A DNA stretch of 64,000 bases, from assembly GCA_014529385.2 (NCBI GenBank), contig CM043942.1, positions 25,234,469-25,298,468 of the forward strand. The letters are read 5' to 3'. Shown here piece by piece: positions 11,698 to 22,469 of this stretch; positions within the stretch are counted from its first letter, which is position 1; each line of letters opens with the position of its first letter. The stretch is from Adiantum capillus-veneris. Taxonomy: Eukaryota > Streptophyta > Polypodiopsida > Polypodiales > Pteridaceae. Position numbers and translations under genes: made by a program. The notes beneath the pieces were generated by a model. It did not search any database, had not been told where the DNA came from, and worked only from the letters and a program-made list of their open reading frames with translations.

Positions 11698-12069
11698 CTC
11701 GCCATTGAGAATGATGCAAAATCTCCAAGGAACTTGGATGCTAATCCAACCACATCGTCTACAACAGCGGAAGCAATGATTATGGCTTACTTGATCTCAT
11801 TACAAGAAACTGTCAACAAGCAAGGTGAAGAGTTGCACGCACTTGCAATGGAGAATGGCACTTTAAGAGTTCTCCTTGTGGAGAATGAGCACCTCAAGAA
11901 GGTTCTTGAAATGCAAACAACACGCTTGATGCATCTTGAGAATGAAGTTCAAGAATGTAAACGCTCTCTTGTTGACATGAATGTATTGAAAGAGCACTTG
12001 AGCAAAGTTGAGAGTGATCATGTATTGAAAGAGGAAACGATAGATACAATACAACATGATGTATGTGAT
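11698..12069 (+). pseudogene. LINE copy 2, first piece: N-terminal coiled-coil region
   Basis: Reads from ENDAKSPRN through SLQETVNKQGEELHALAMEN and a leucine-heptad stretch to HDVCDV, colinear with 7018-7380 of copy 1 at high similarity. It is 5'-truncated exactly at the (CT)n tract. The frame is cut after HDVCDV by the 10.4-kb insertion and resumes at 22470. It is cleaner than copy 1 in this region (no stop), so copy 2 may be the better guide to the ancestral N terminus. Confidence 0.85.
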
Positions 12070-13203
12070 GTGAGGTCCCCAACCCGCCAATACCAAGACT
12101 GGGATGGAATCCTTGACAGGTCTCTAGGTCTGATAAAAATCAGAGTTTCTAAACAAGAAAAATCCAAGGAATAGACCTTTACCATTGACAATGGCTTGGG
12201 TCTATAGCCTTAAAGGAAGACCTAGTCCTATCTCGCAGCGGAAATGGGACAACGTATTAAAAGTCCAAAAAACTATTTCGGCCCTATATCTTCCACAAAT
12301 TGGGCTAAGGTATCCTCAACCAACACTTTTTTCCCCCTAACATATGTGAGGGAACATCCGCTGGTGGACTCCTCTTCCAAGTGAAGATCTTTTCCAAACG
12401 TTTTTAGTGCGCGCGGATGGATAGTTACCTGACTAATCAGGTCCACCCGTCCTTGATTGAAAACCTTAGTCAATCCCCACTTACCACCCCGCACTCACAC
12501 ATGATTCTTTTGTTTTCTAATTACTATCATTGTTTTAACACTTAAAATAATAGTTTCTTTTAACTTTTTGTCACAGTAATTCCTTCAATCAATTATTAAA
12601 GACAGCATTGAAAGCATTCTTTTAGAAAACAGACATCTTTAAACTTGAGACAAGGTATTGTCAATCAAAACAGTGTCCATAATAACCATGACCATTACTA
12701 TTCTTGTCTCAAGATCACATAAGGGTGAAAAAATGGCACCCATTCCTTATTCACAATCCGGAGTGGATAAACCCCCAGCCAAGGTTCCGGGTCTCCATAC
12801 ACCAAACTAGTTGCCCATACAACTAGGCGGCTCCCCTAGGATAAAAACGGTATCCTAACTTATGTAGAAACATCAAGACATGACACGGAGTAGAAACTCA
12901 TCATTCATGGGGGTAACCGACTTATCCGTGGCTAGAAAGCCATCATTATCATCAATTTATACCAAGGAGTCGGAGGTGTCTTGAGACAAGCTGTCTTAAG
13001 GATGATCTTTTCTAATTAATCAATTTTAACCCAACAATTCTTTCCTACTTTATAAACAAAATGCACGTTGGTTTCTTGGAAGTTACCTTCCGTTTTTGAC
13101 CAACTATTCCTTTTCTAATTCTTACTCACTCCTTACGTATGCAATGTTAACTTATAAAAGAACTAAACTATTTAAAGAATTAATTGAAAAATGGGAAACC
13201 TAC

Positions 13204-13365
13204 CTGGGATTGATCGGCCATCTGTTGCTGCGCTGGCGCCTCAAGACTCTCCTCTGCAAGCCTACTACTAGGTCCAACTTCATCATCGTGTGACACTCTA
13301 GTTCTTTTTAGAGCTCTACCCTCATCATCAGATATAGGATTGGCTCGGGTCCTTTTAGGTGCCAT
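13204..13365 (-). CDS. Probable first coding exon of an unknown protein, basic N terminus
   Basis: ATG at 13365, reading MAPKRTRANPISDDEGRALK, a second KRTR motif, an acidic/Ser-rich linker and a Gln-rich end, then CCCAG/GTAGGT, a good splice donor, at 13204/13203. The two KRTR motifs look like nuclear-localisation signals. A following exon could be in 12273-12494 (minus; LKTFGKDLHLEEEST region), but I cannot prove the join. It may be the start of a gag or accessory protein of the surrounding insertion. No family is recognised. Confidence 0.35.
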
Positions 13366-14039
13366 AACTTCTTATCCTTATAAAAAGGACATCTAATCAT
13401 TATGTGAATTATCCAAAAGCTAAACTTAACCTTTGTATCCAATTTTTCCCAAATCTAGGTTAAATGTAGTCTTAGTTGGTAAATTCTTGACTTAGTAATT
13501 TCTTATTTGTCTATAAAGGCATGATAACTCTTTCCACAGCTTCCCTAAGGGTTTCCTAAGCTCTTCTAAATTTCTTATAATTTTCTATATCTTTTTCCTA
13601 ATTTACCCATCGAATTTTAAACTTGGAATCTGCTTATTTTAAGCTTAATATTATTTCTATTTATTTTCTCTTAAAGATTTCATTTTCTCAACTTTATATC
13701 ACAGGTTTACACTTACTATAATTTTCTTATAGATTTTTGACTGCAAAATCTATTTATTTTAATTAATCTTTTGCTAAAAATAGGACTTTTGGTCTTATAA
13801 TTTTCTAAACTCACAAATAAGTATAATATAATTATCACTAGTAGATAAGGTTGTTTGTGACCTTTGGTAATTATCTTTTAATTTTCCAACTTAATTATCT
13901 AATTTCCATCTTTAAGTTTCAACTAAAATTAGTATAATTTGAATTAGATAAATATCTATACTACTTTTTTGAACTTGAAATAATTATTACAACCTTGATA
14001 TCATATAATATAACTCTGACAAATAGGATGTAATCATAT

Positions 14040-14765
14040 CACATGGTTTACTAATTTCCCCCTTTAATTTACCTTCAAAATAGTGTTTTTCTACTAAGAT
14101 AACTAGCTAAACTAATTATCTATGATTCATATAATTATCTTGAGCTCCTTAAAATGTATTTTACCTTTGGTAATTATTTCAAATCTTTTTAGTTTAATTT
14201 GCTATTTTCCCCCATTAATTTTTTCTTTAAAACAGTGTTTTTCTACTAAGATAATTAACTAAACTAATTATCTATAACCAAGCTAATTATCACAGGTATT
14301 TTTAAATATGGTTTATTTTTTACAATTATCTCAAAGCTTTTTGGATTAATTTGTTATTTTCCCCCTTTAATTTTCTCTTAAAAATAGTGTTTTTCTACTG
14401 AGATAATTAGCTAAAATAATTATCTATAATTAAGATAATTATCAAGAGTTTTTTAAGATGTGTTTTACCTCTGATAATTATCTCAAATCTTTTTAGATTA
14501 GTTTGCTAATTTATTCCTTTTATCTTCCCTTAAAAATAGTGTTTTTTTGCTGAGACAATTAGTTAAACTAATTATCTGAGGTTAAGATAATTATCACGGG
14601 TTTCATAAGATATTGTTTTTCTCTAATAATTATCTCAAATATTTTTGGATTAGTTTGCTATTTTTTTCCTTTTAGGTTCCCTTAAAAACAGTGTAATGTT
14701 GCTGAGATAATTAGTTAAACTAATTATTTGAGGTTCAAATAATTATCATGGGTTTCTTAACAGTA
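14040..14765. repeat. About 150-bp AT-rich tandem repeat, first block
   Basis: The phrase AATTATCTCAAA(T/G)CTTTTT recurs at about 14172, 14323, 14474 and 14625, giving a period of 150-152 bases. Within each unit are a pyrimidine run (TTTTCCCCCTTTAATTTT), AAAATAGTGTTTTTCTACT, and paired TAATTATCT/AGATAATTA half-palindromes. A weaker copy starts near 14040. The surrounding 13370-14040 is AT-rich with no gene. Confidence 0.85.
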
Positions 14766-15104
14766 GTTTGGTACCAAAACAGGATACGTAAGTGTCCTTT
14801 TTTTATAAAATTAAATTAAATGCTACTTGCATTAGACAATTTATCTAAGAAAACCCTCTTGATATTCTTAAATATGTTAGCTAGAGGATCTTTTAAAAAT
14901 ATAACCTTGCATTTTAGAATTTACCATGATCAAGAACTATACTCATCAAGTTGACCCTCGTAAGACTGCGATTGATGGTTTTAAGAAATCGACTTTATAA
15001 GCTAAAGAAAAAAAAAGCAACCTTGTAGAAAATTCTAGGTGTCTTTTCCACAATTTTACTAGAGATAATTGAAAGTTTCATGTGCAAAAAAATTGACTTT
15101 GGAG

Positions 15105-15591
15105 TGTTATAGAAATGATATTTTATGATTTTATTAAAGTTGACAGGTGGAAAATACTAGACCCAGCTTGGCCTATGCAAATGTATTTGTATATCATGTA
15201 CATTTTATTATTCAAGTGCTCTTTTATGAGCTTTGGCCAATTATGACCGGCCGGCCAGTTTGTAACCAATTTGACCATTCAAGAAATCTATATAACAAAT
15301 ACATGCAAGAGGGAAATGGTCACTCTTGCACGGGGGGAGATTGCACCTTGTGTCTGTGTACTTCTTCTCCCCTCTCCCCTCTCCCCTCTTCTCTCTCGCC
15401 GTGCTAGGCGTAGCACTCCGCTCTAGGAGGTGCACGTGCACGAGCCGTATTACTCTCTCTCCCTCTCTGTCTCTCTCTGTTCGTGATTATGTGTCTATGC
15501 GGTTTCCAGGTATGTCAATTAGTCTAGTTATGGTTTGTAGTATGCTATTTCGGATGTTTTTGCAGGGAGCTCCACGCCTCCGGCTGTAGCA
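15105..15591 (+). repeat. 5' LTR
   Basis: Bounded by TG and CA. It contains a run of CCCCTCT units (about 15368-15395), the inverted pair GTGCTAGGCGTAGCAC, and a CT-rich stretch near 15450-15480. It is the partner of 19924-20410. Confidence 0.95.
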
Positions 15592-15592
15592 G

Positions 15593-15604
15593 TGGTATCA
15601 GAGC
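15593..15604 (+). promoter_or_regulatory. Primer-binding site (initiator-Met tRNA)
   Basis: TGGTATCAGAGC one base after the 5' LTR. This is the standard minus-strand primer site of many plant LTR retrotransposons. Confidence 0.95.
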
Positions 15605-17252
15605 TCAAGGAGACGGTCTTGTATGCTGTGGCGAACTTCATCTATCAAAGCTAAGTGTTGCATCATTTTTTTTAATATTATATTATGTCTCATCTTTGAC
15701 ATTAAATGCCTATGCTTCATCTATACATGTTTGATTGCCAATTAATAGCTGGATATGGCTAATTGAATAGCGTAATATTGCGATTAAATTACATATAAAA
15801 AGTAAATTATAAAGTACTTATTAAGCATTTGTGTGCAATTGATTGCACTATGAGTAGCATGTACATGAATTGTCATGCTCGGAATCGATGAATTAAGAGT
15901 TAGGTACGATTGAGAGGATAGTATAGGACAAGAAAAACAGCCGACGAAGGTAGGAGAAACTTCAATGTTGAAGGAATGACTTTGAGTCATAGCGGGAACC
16001 AACCCCGACAAAGCTTCAACAATTCAACGAAGGAAACAAAATAAATAATAATAATAATGATGAATTAAATCTACTGCTCACGCTAACATAAGATATCATA
16101 TGAGGTTTAGCTACCTGCGCTAGAAACTCGGCAACATGCAGTAACCAAAGCGCCCAACCAGCTCCCTACATCATCGTTATTGTGCCACAGTAAGTACACC
16201 AAACCAGTGCCCATGGCTCCCAACTGCTGTTCGATGCCATCATAGCTAGCGATTGTGAGTAGCATGCAGGACAACGGCTACCAGCAAACGATACTAAACA
16301 GCTAGTGGCGTCCATTTTTTTTTAATGCTATTTTATTTCCTTTTTCATGTTCAGGAAGCATGCAGCCAGTTGTTTGCAGTGCACTTAGCCGCCCCACGTC
16401 TCCGCCTTTATCCCTCACTCTTTCCGCTAGATGCATCGCATGACAGGCGCCGAAAAGGCCAACCCTGACAACCACTCGACCCCATCCTCGGCCATGCAAA
16501 TTGGGCGACACTGTCTCATTTTCCAGGTAGCTATTATTTGCAGGCCAACTTTGAACAGCAGCCGCCCCTCCCACTCAAGACAGTCGCATGCATCACCCAC
16601 AAACCGCCTGCTCCCGTTCTCTATCACCCAGACTAGCCGTCATGCCTTTTCGTTATAGCCAGTTGTAGGCAGTTTCAACTCCCGATCCTCGGTGGACTCT
16701 TCATCTATACTGCTTTTGCGTGTGCCGCTCGTGCACAGTCCTCACATTCACTTTTGCACGCAGTTGTTGGCAGTTTTTTCTCTCTATCTCACATTATCGC
16801 TATCTCTCTCTGGCCGCCAACCACTAGCCTTCAGTACAACTGCATGCCAACACTCAGAGAGGTACACCAGTCCTCCAACTACCCCTGGCCCTCCCTTGCG
16901 CATGCAGCACAGTCACATGTCTCTCTCTTTTCCTACCAACTCGCCCTCTTCGTCTGCTGCTGTAATTAACTCATCTCTCCCACTCTCTCAGTTCAGTACG
17001 AAGCCGTCATCCCTCTCTCTCCAGCTCGTAACCTGCAGCAGCCCGTCAGCTCTCTCTCTCGTGCTGTAACGTACCCAACCGATCACCAGCATGCATGACT
17101 GACGCAACCCTCCATCAACTCTCTCACCCTCTTTCTCTCTTTCTCTCTCTCTCTCTCTCACACACACACTTATCCCCACACGCACGCAGAGGAAAGAGGA
17201 GTCTCAGCTTTGGATTTTCCTGCGAGCGCATTCCTTTCCTTCTGTAGTGCAG
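15605..17252. other. LTR-element interior: unassigned DNA, then pyrimidine-rich leader of the captured gene
   Basis: 15605-16430 is AT-rich with no gene. From about 16430 base composition changes to C/T-rich with many short CTCTCT runs (16780-16800, 17110-17160), then TTTCCTTCTGTAGTGCAG/GG at 17251-17254, a good splice acceptor. This suggests that the promoter, 5' leader and part of an intron were captured with the reductase exon, i.e. capture from genomic DNA and not from spliced mRNA. Confidence 0.5.
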
Positions 17253-17488
17253 GGCAGATAGTGCATGTCTGTGTGACTGGAGGTTCTGGATTTTTAGCTT
17301 CTTGGTTGATCAAGCTTCTGCTCGAGCATGGCTATCACGTTCGGGCTACTATGCGTGATCCTGACGACTTCACAAAGACAACACACTTATTCAGTCTGCC
17401 ACACGGAAGAGAGAGGCTGGAACTTTTCAAAGAAGATCTTCTGGATGAAGTGTGTTTTGACACCATTGTGGAGAATTGTGAGGGGGTC
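17253..17488 (+). pseudogene. Captured exon fragment of a dihydroflavonol 4-reductase / cinnamoyl-CoA reductase / tetraketide-pyrone reductase-like gene
   Basis: About 78 codons starting at a splice acceptor: [31 protein letters not shown], a KTTHLFSLP block, then an FKEDLLDE...[11 protein letters not shown] block. TGGSGFLAS is the NADPH-binding TGxxGxx(A/S) loop of extended short-chain reductases. RATMRDP and ENCEGV sit where this family has R(A/G)TVRDP and GCxGV. The frame then runs into unrelated sequence (about 17489) where FHVA(T/S)P is expected, and there is no YxxxK catalytic motif, so it cannot make an active enzyme. The family is clear; the choice among DFR, CCR and TKPR is not. Confidence 0.85.
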
Positions 17489-19311
17489 TCTCTTCCCTTC
17501 CCCACTACGATTCTTTGTAACGACGAACACAGATGAAGAATACAATAGCCTTTCGGACATCACCGGGTTGTCAAGCATATTCGGACATCGACAACGCTCC
17601 TCAGTGACCAACTTCTTGTGATAAACGTCGCCTGCCAACCATCCCGGGCATTGAGATGAGATGATGATGATTTTAGTGTGATGTTTTCAGGTTTTTTATT
17701 TTTTCATTTAAGTTTTTCACTTCACTTCATTTTATTTTAGTACCCAAACATTGGTTTAGATCCACAAGGATTGTATCAGCTTGGACTCAGAGGAAATTTT
17801 GGCATTCTGAAGCCTATTAATATAACATTTCATTTAATTTCTTTCTCTATCTCTCTCTCCACATTGATGATGCATAACCAATTACCCTCTCTCTTACCTA
17901 CACGCCCACAAGCTTTGTACAAGACCCAATATACTCGTGTAGGTTTACGATCAATGCAATTTGACCATTGAAAAGCCTTCTTGTCAATCATGTGTATCTG
18001 TTGCTAACGAAAGGTAGGAAAAATCTCTGGTAGATTGCCCCCATAAGGCAAGAAATCATGTTTCATTTGGTATCGCTTTGCAGATTACAATAAGACTTAT
18101 CATGTCTCGTCTCGAGGGATACTCGACTTGTTATTCGGCTATCCGTGCTCACCCAGATCTAACAAAAATAATAATAAATAAATCTTATTAGTATGTCATT
18201 GTTGTGATTTTGTTTTGGCTTTGCATACTCTCAAGCTGTAATATTCAAGATTTCCTAGTGAAAGTAGTCACAAATTGAACACTATTTTCTAGTCCTTGGT
18301 AAGTTCTAATTGTTTGTGCTAGTGAGTCTATGGTATATCACAACATATTTGCTGACCTTCAACAAAATAAAAATTATTTGCAATGAAATAACGATCAAAT
18401 ATGACCATGGTAAGGCTTTACTAAAGCTTTTAAACGTAAAGTTATTATCTTTGATGGGCACAAATACTCATTTTCTATTACATTTTGTTACAAATGATAG
18501 TCCAAAACTTCTTATCATTGTTATATTTCTAAATTTCAATGGATTGCTTTGATAGAGCTTGCCAAAGTATACAAAATTGTCATTATTTATTTCACGATTC
18601 AAAAGCTACAAGTAGTGACACTGCTAACTTTTCAACCTCAATCCTTGCCCAGTACCATAGACCACCCTCTCGAGCAAGATAAGTCCTTTCCTACTTTTAT
18701 ATGTCAAGGTCTACATTTGTATAGAAAGAACCAAGACTCGTGGACTTAGAAGGTACTATCTAACCTAACCTCTTAATAAGCACTTCATTTGTTAAGTATG
18801 CTAACTTTCTTGTCTACAACTGCCTAAGCACAAGTTGCTCTCCAATAACTTGCACTTCGTTCTTGTATTTTTTGGTTAGTGACACTAGTTGACCTATGCT
18901 ATTTCATTAGAACTGCAAAAATTTCCTTTCCATTCAGCTGCCTCACATTTGTCTTAATTGTCTACTAATCCCTTCTATAGTTATCATTGCAAGTTCATGA
19001 TCAATTATTAACCTCACGCTAACACATTTTGAAACTTTTAGCTATAATTTGATGTAAGTTTGCTAGTTTCAACACTTGTACCTCTCTCCATGCGCCAACA
19101 ATGGTATATATATTTTCAAATACAGTATACCCTCCTGGAATTTTCATTGAGATAATTTAGCTATGCAGCTACTCATGTGAGCTAAGGTACTCTGGGATAG
19201 TAAACAACAGTTTGTAAGTACCCTCCTACTCAAACACGCTCCACATTGATGTTACACCTGTGATAAATGTTATATTTTTATGTCTCGCCTAGTCCATTGG
19301 TCACGGACACA
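17489..19311. other. LTR-element interior without recognised gene
   Basis: AT-rich, with only short open frames and no domain I can name. It may include further captured intron or 3' sequence of the reductase gene. Confidence 0.4.
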
Positions 19312-19484
19312 CAGATTCGCCGGTTTAGGCAGTGTGTAGATAATCATCTTTATGCAGATTCGCCGATCTAGGCAGCACATTGATAAATTGCAGATTCATG
19401 ATTTTTTAAACAATATCAAATGTAGATTTGCCGATTTAGGCAGCACATCTTATTGGTGTAGATTCGCCGATTTAGGCAACACCG
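19312..19484 (+). repeat. Four dispersed copies of AGATTCGCCGATTTAGGCAG near the 3' end of the LTR element
   Basis: Copies at about 19313, 19358, 19424 and 19459 share AGATT(C/T)GCCG(A/G)T(T/C)TAGGCA and sit in the same orientation 35-65 bases apart. The role is unknown. Position near the 3' LTR could mean an RNA-level signal or a remnant of a local tandem repeat. Confidence 0.7.
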
Positions 19485-19923
19485 ATCACAAAATCATGCT
19501 GTAGTGGCTGGCCACCACTGCAACTGGTATGATTTTGTTACCCAGGTACATAATGAAAGTGATGTGGATTTGGACTTATATTGTGGAACTGGAATTGGAT
19601 TGGGATTTGGTATTTGATGATTATTTTGTCACGGCAGTATTCATGTGATGAGACTTGACAATATGAGATTAATGATGAGTGTGACCAATGATATCCTGAT
19701 TCATCGGGGTATGACATATACTGCTTATTCTAGTGGTATGGGACACTAGAATAGGTAGTATGTGGATGACGGCAGGCATAAGCTAATGTTGTTTAGTTTC
19801 ATAAATTTTACTTTTTATTATGTGATGTTTTTGACACAACATACTAATCATTGTTTTTGACAAGTAATGTTTGCAGATTTTTATATTCGCAACTGAGGAC
19901 AGTTGCTTTCCAACGGAGAGGTA

Positions 19924-20410
19924 TGTTATAGAAATGATATTTTATGATTTTATTAAAGATGACACGTGGAAAATACTAGACCCAGCTTGGCCTATGCAAA
20001 TGTATTTGTATATCATGTACATTTTATTATTCAAGTGCTCTTTTATGAGCTTTGGCCAATTATGACCGGCCGGCCAGTTTGTAACCAATTTGACCATTCA
20101 AGAAATCTATATAACAAATACGTGCAAGAGGGAAATGGTCACTCTTGCACGAGGGGAGATTGCACCCAGTGTCTGTGTACTTCTTCTCCCCTGTCCCCTC
20201 TCCCCTCTTCTCTCTCGCCGTGCTAGGCGTAGCACTCCGCTCTAGGAGGTGCGCGTGCACGAGCCGTATTACTCCCTCTCCCTCTCTGTCTCTCTCTGTT
20301 CGTGATTGTGTGTCTATGCGGTTTCTAGGTATGTCGATTAGTCTAGTTATGGTTTGTAGTATGCTATTTCGGATGTTTTTGCAGGGAGCTCCACGCCTCT
20401 GGCTGTAGCA
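19924..20410 (+). repeat. 3' LTR
   Basis: Same length as the 5' LTR (487 bp). Preceded by CGGAGAGGTA, a weak polypurine tract, and followed by GGGAG (target duplication partner of TGGAG). Confidence 0.95.
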
Positions 20411-21312
20411 GGGAGTATATAAAATAATGGAAAGTTCTATGTGTTTGATATTGCCATTTCAAGCATATCATTATATACAAAGGAAAATATGTTTGTGATG
20501 CATTGCTTACCCTTTCCATTGAGGACTCAAGGTGGCAAGTAGAAGGGCTTTGGTATGCAATAATTATTGAATTATTTTAAATATTCAAAACTGCATAAGA
20601 GAGAACTTTGATATTTTCATTCTTGAGAATAAGCATTCAAAACCTCAAATAATATCAAACTTTCTATGTATATCAACTAAATGTATCAAAGTACATGGTA
20701 CATACACAAATGAAGTGCCCAAAACCTTCGTTTTAATGTTATTATGGAGAACTCAAGATTTTCAATAGTTTTTCCATGATAAAAAATTCAAGATAGAGTT
20801 CAAGCAACGAGATTTAATTGAGTTAGGGAGCCCAAAAAATATGTAGTTTCTTGGTTTCAACATATAAAGTCATTTGTAGTTGTCAAATTATACTAGAATA
20901 GCCCTAATTCCACGAGGGGACCTTTGGAAGACCAAAATTATGCTCTTATTCAACACGTGCTCAAGTATGAAATTATGTTTTTAACTTGCTTGTGACTTGG
21001 AAACTTGTCTTTAAAGTGCATTCCATTGTTTTGTAACACTAAGTGCTAACACTTGGCTTTTATAAACATTAAAAGGGCCATCTAAGAATTTTATGAAACA
21101 GCTTGAAAACTTACTAAAATTTATGACTTAGAACTTACCAAAATTTTACCCATATGATTGTATTTTGACATGGAGAAAAATTGAGTGTTTTCTTTCCCTC
21201 ATGACCAACCTATGGTAGAAGCAAGGCATAAAAAACTTCTTTTTAGCTTGACAAATAAATTACCAAAACTTGGAAGGAAAATAGGACACTTAACTGTCCA
21301 ATTACAGAACTA
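20411..21312. other. Unassigned AT-rich sequence
   Basis: Continues the sequence broken at 15104. No gene seen. 14762-21312, minus the LTR element, interrupts the 150-bp tandem repeat and may be its own small insertion: CAGTAGTTTGGTA on the left and the inverse complement of the right edge (CACTAGTTCTGTA) match at 10 of 13 bases, and both sides have TTA. Confidence 0.35.
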
Positions 21313-21560
21313 GTGTTAAGATGATAATTATCTCAAAGCTTTTTGGATTAGTTTGCTATTTTCCCCCTTTTATTTTTCCTTAAAAATAGTGTAATTCTGA
21401 TGAGATAATTAGTTAAACTAATTATTTGAGGTTAAGATAATTATCACGGGTTTATTAAGATATGTTTTACTTATGATAATTATCTCAAAGCTTTTTGGAT
21501 TAATTTGATCATTTCTTCCTTTACTTTTCCCTTAAAAATAGTGTAATTTTGCTTAAATAA
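21313..21560. repeat. About 150-bp AT-rich tandem repeat, second block
   Basis: ATAATTATCTCAAAGCTTTTTGGATTA occurs at about 21323 and 21475 in the same orientation and spacing as in 14040-14765, so this is the rest of an array split by later insertions. 21561-22469 is AT-rich and geneless. Confidence 0.8.
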
Positions 21561-22469
21561 TTACAAAAATTACTCAAAAAATTACAAGATAATTTTCCTA
21601 GCTTAATGATAGTTTAACACAACTCTAATAATTATCTTATCTTAATCTAAATTTAATTAGTATAATTATCAATAATTTATGGCTAAAATGAGTAATTTCA
21701 TCCCTAATATAATTAATTAGCTTAGTGTTCCTACGCTTAATCTCAATAATCAGCAGAGAATTTTAAATTAGGACAGAATTTTAGAGTATACATAGGTTTA
21801 ATCTTCAATTAATTAAGAAAAATATAAATAGGTTAACATAGTTCTACTAATTAAAAAAGGTTAGTGCTAACTACCGTTGACTAACCAACAAGAGCTTTGC
21901 TCTCTAATGATTTCTGCATAGAGGTCCCTCTAGATGAGAAAAAATTTACCAAGGCTCCGAGTCTATCTGAAATTGTGAAGCAAGGGGTCTTATTTATAGA
22001 TTTCTGGCACTCACAAGCTCTCATAGACTAAAAAAGGCAGTTGCTTGCAGTTCAAGCAACTCCCAGACTCAAGATGGCACCCCCTGCTACTACTTCTATC
22101 TTGGGCAGGTTCATTACTGCCCCGCACAGCCCCCCCCCTAGCTTCCAGAATCGATTTTCTGCTATTTTTCCTAACTTTTAATGATTAAACTTGGAAATAT
22201 CTATAATTTCTAGAACCTTAGTAATAATTACTGAAACCATTCAATTTTACTTAGCTAATTAGATTCATAGTGTAACCTTTCAGAGCCCGTAACTTTTCCA
22301 GATTTTATCGAAATTCGGTTGTGAAAAATTCTAACCACAGTAAAGCTCTGGTTACGGTTCCAAAAATACCAATTTGCCATAGTTGGATCATTCTACAGTG
22401 TTTTCTTAACAACCAGGTTAATTTGATCAGGCTTTGTACAATTTCTAAGGTTTGAAAAATTGGAAACCT

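Larger units (their letters stand above)
15105..20410 (+). mobile_element. Complete non-autonomous LTR retrotransposon with a captured host-gene fragment
   Basis: Two 487-bp LTRs (15105-15591, 19924-20410), both starting TGTTATAGAAATG and ending GGCTGTAGCA, with about 13 differences by eye (about 97% identical). TGGTATCAGAGC, complementary to the 3' end of initiator-Met tRNA, follows the first LTR. Flanks are TGGAG and GGGAG, a 5-bp target duplication with one mismatch. The 4.3-kb interior has no gag or pol. It carries a reductase-gene fragment with its CT-rich upstream region, so the element depends on another element's enzymes. It is probably the youngest LTR insertion here, judged by LTR identity. 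Confidence 0.9.
12070..22469. mobile_element. Composite AT-rich insertion in LINE copy 2, family unknown
   Basis: Copy 1 of the LINE shows that 12069 and 22470 were adjacent. The insert begins TGTGAGGTCCCC and ends AACCTTACA, so it is TG...CA bounded. Flanks TGTGA and TATGA could be a decayed 5-bp target duplication. I found no second LTR copy and no polymerase genes. It holds AT-rich DNA, a roughly 150-bp tandem repeat, one good minus-strand exon (13204-13365), and a complete LTR element (15105-20410). Exact ends are uncertain by about 15 bases. Confidence 0.55.

Noticed and set aside
13180-13210. Similarity of GAAAAATGGGAAACCTACC to the right edge of the 12070-22469 insertion as an LTR end
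   Set aside because: The match does not extend beyond about 20 bases, and it coincides with a splice donor on the other strand; probably chance.
17253-17488. Functional reductase gene
   Set aside because: Only the NADPH-binding part is present; the frame leaves the family after ENCEGV and no catalytic YxxxK follows.
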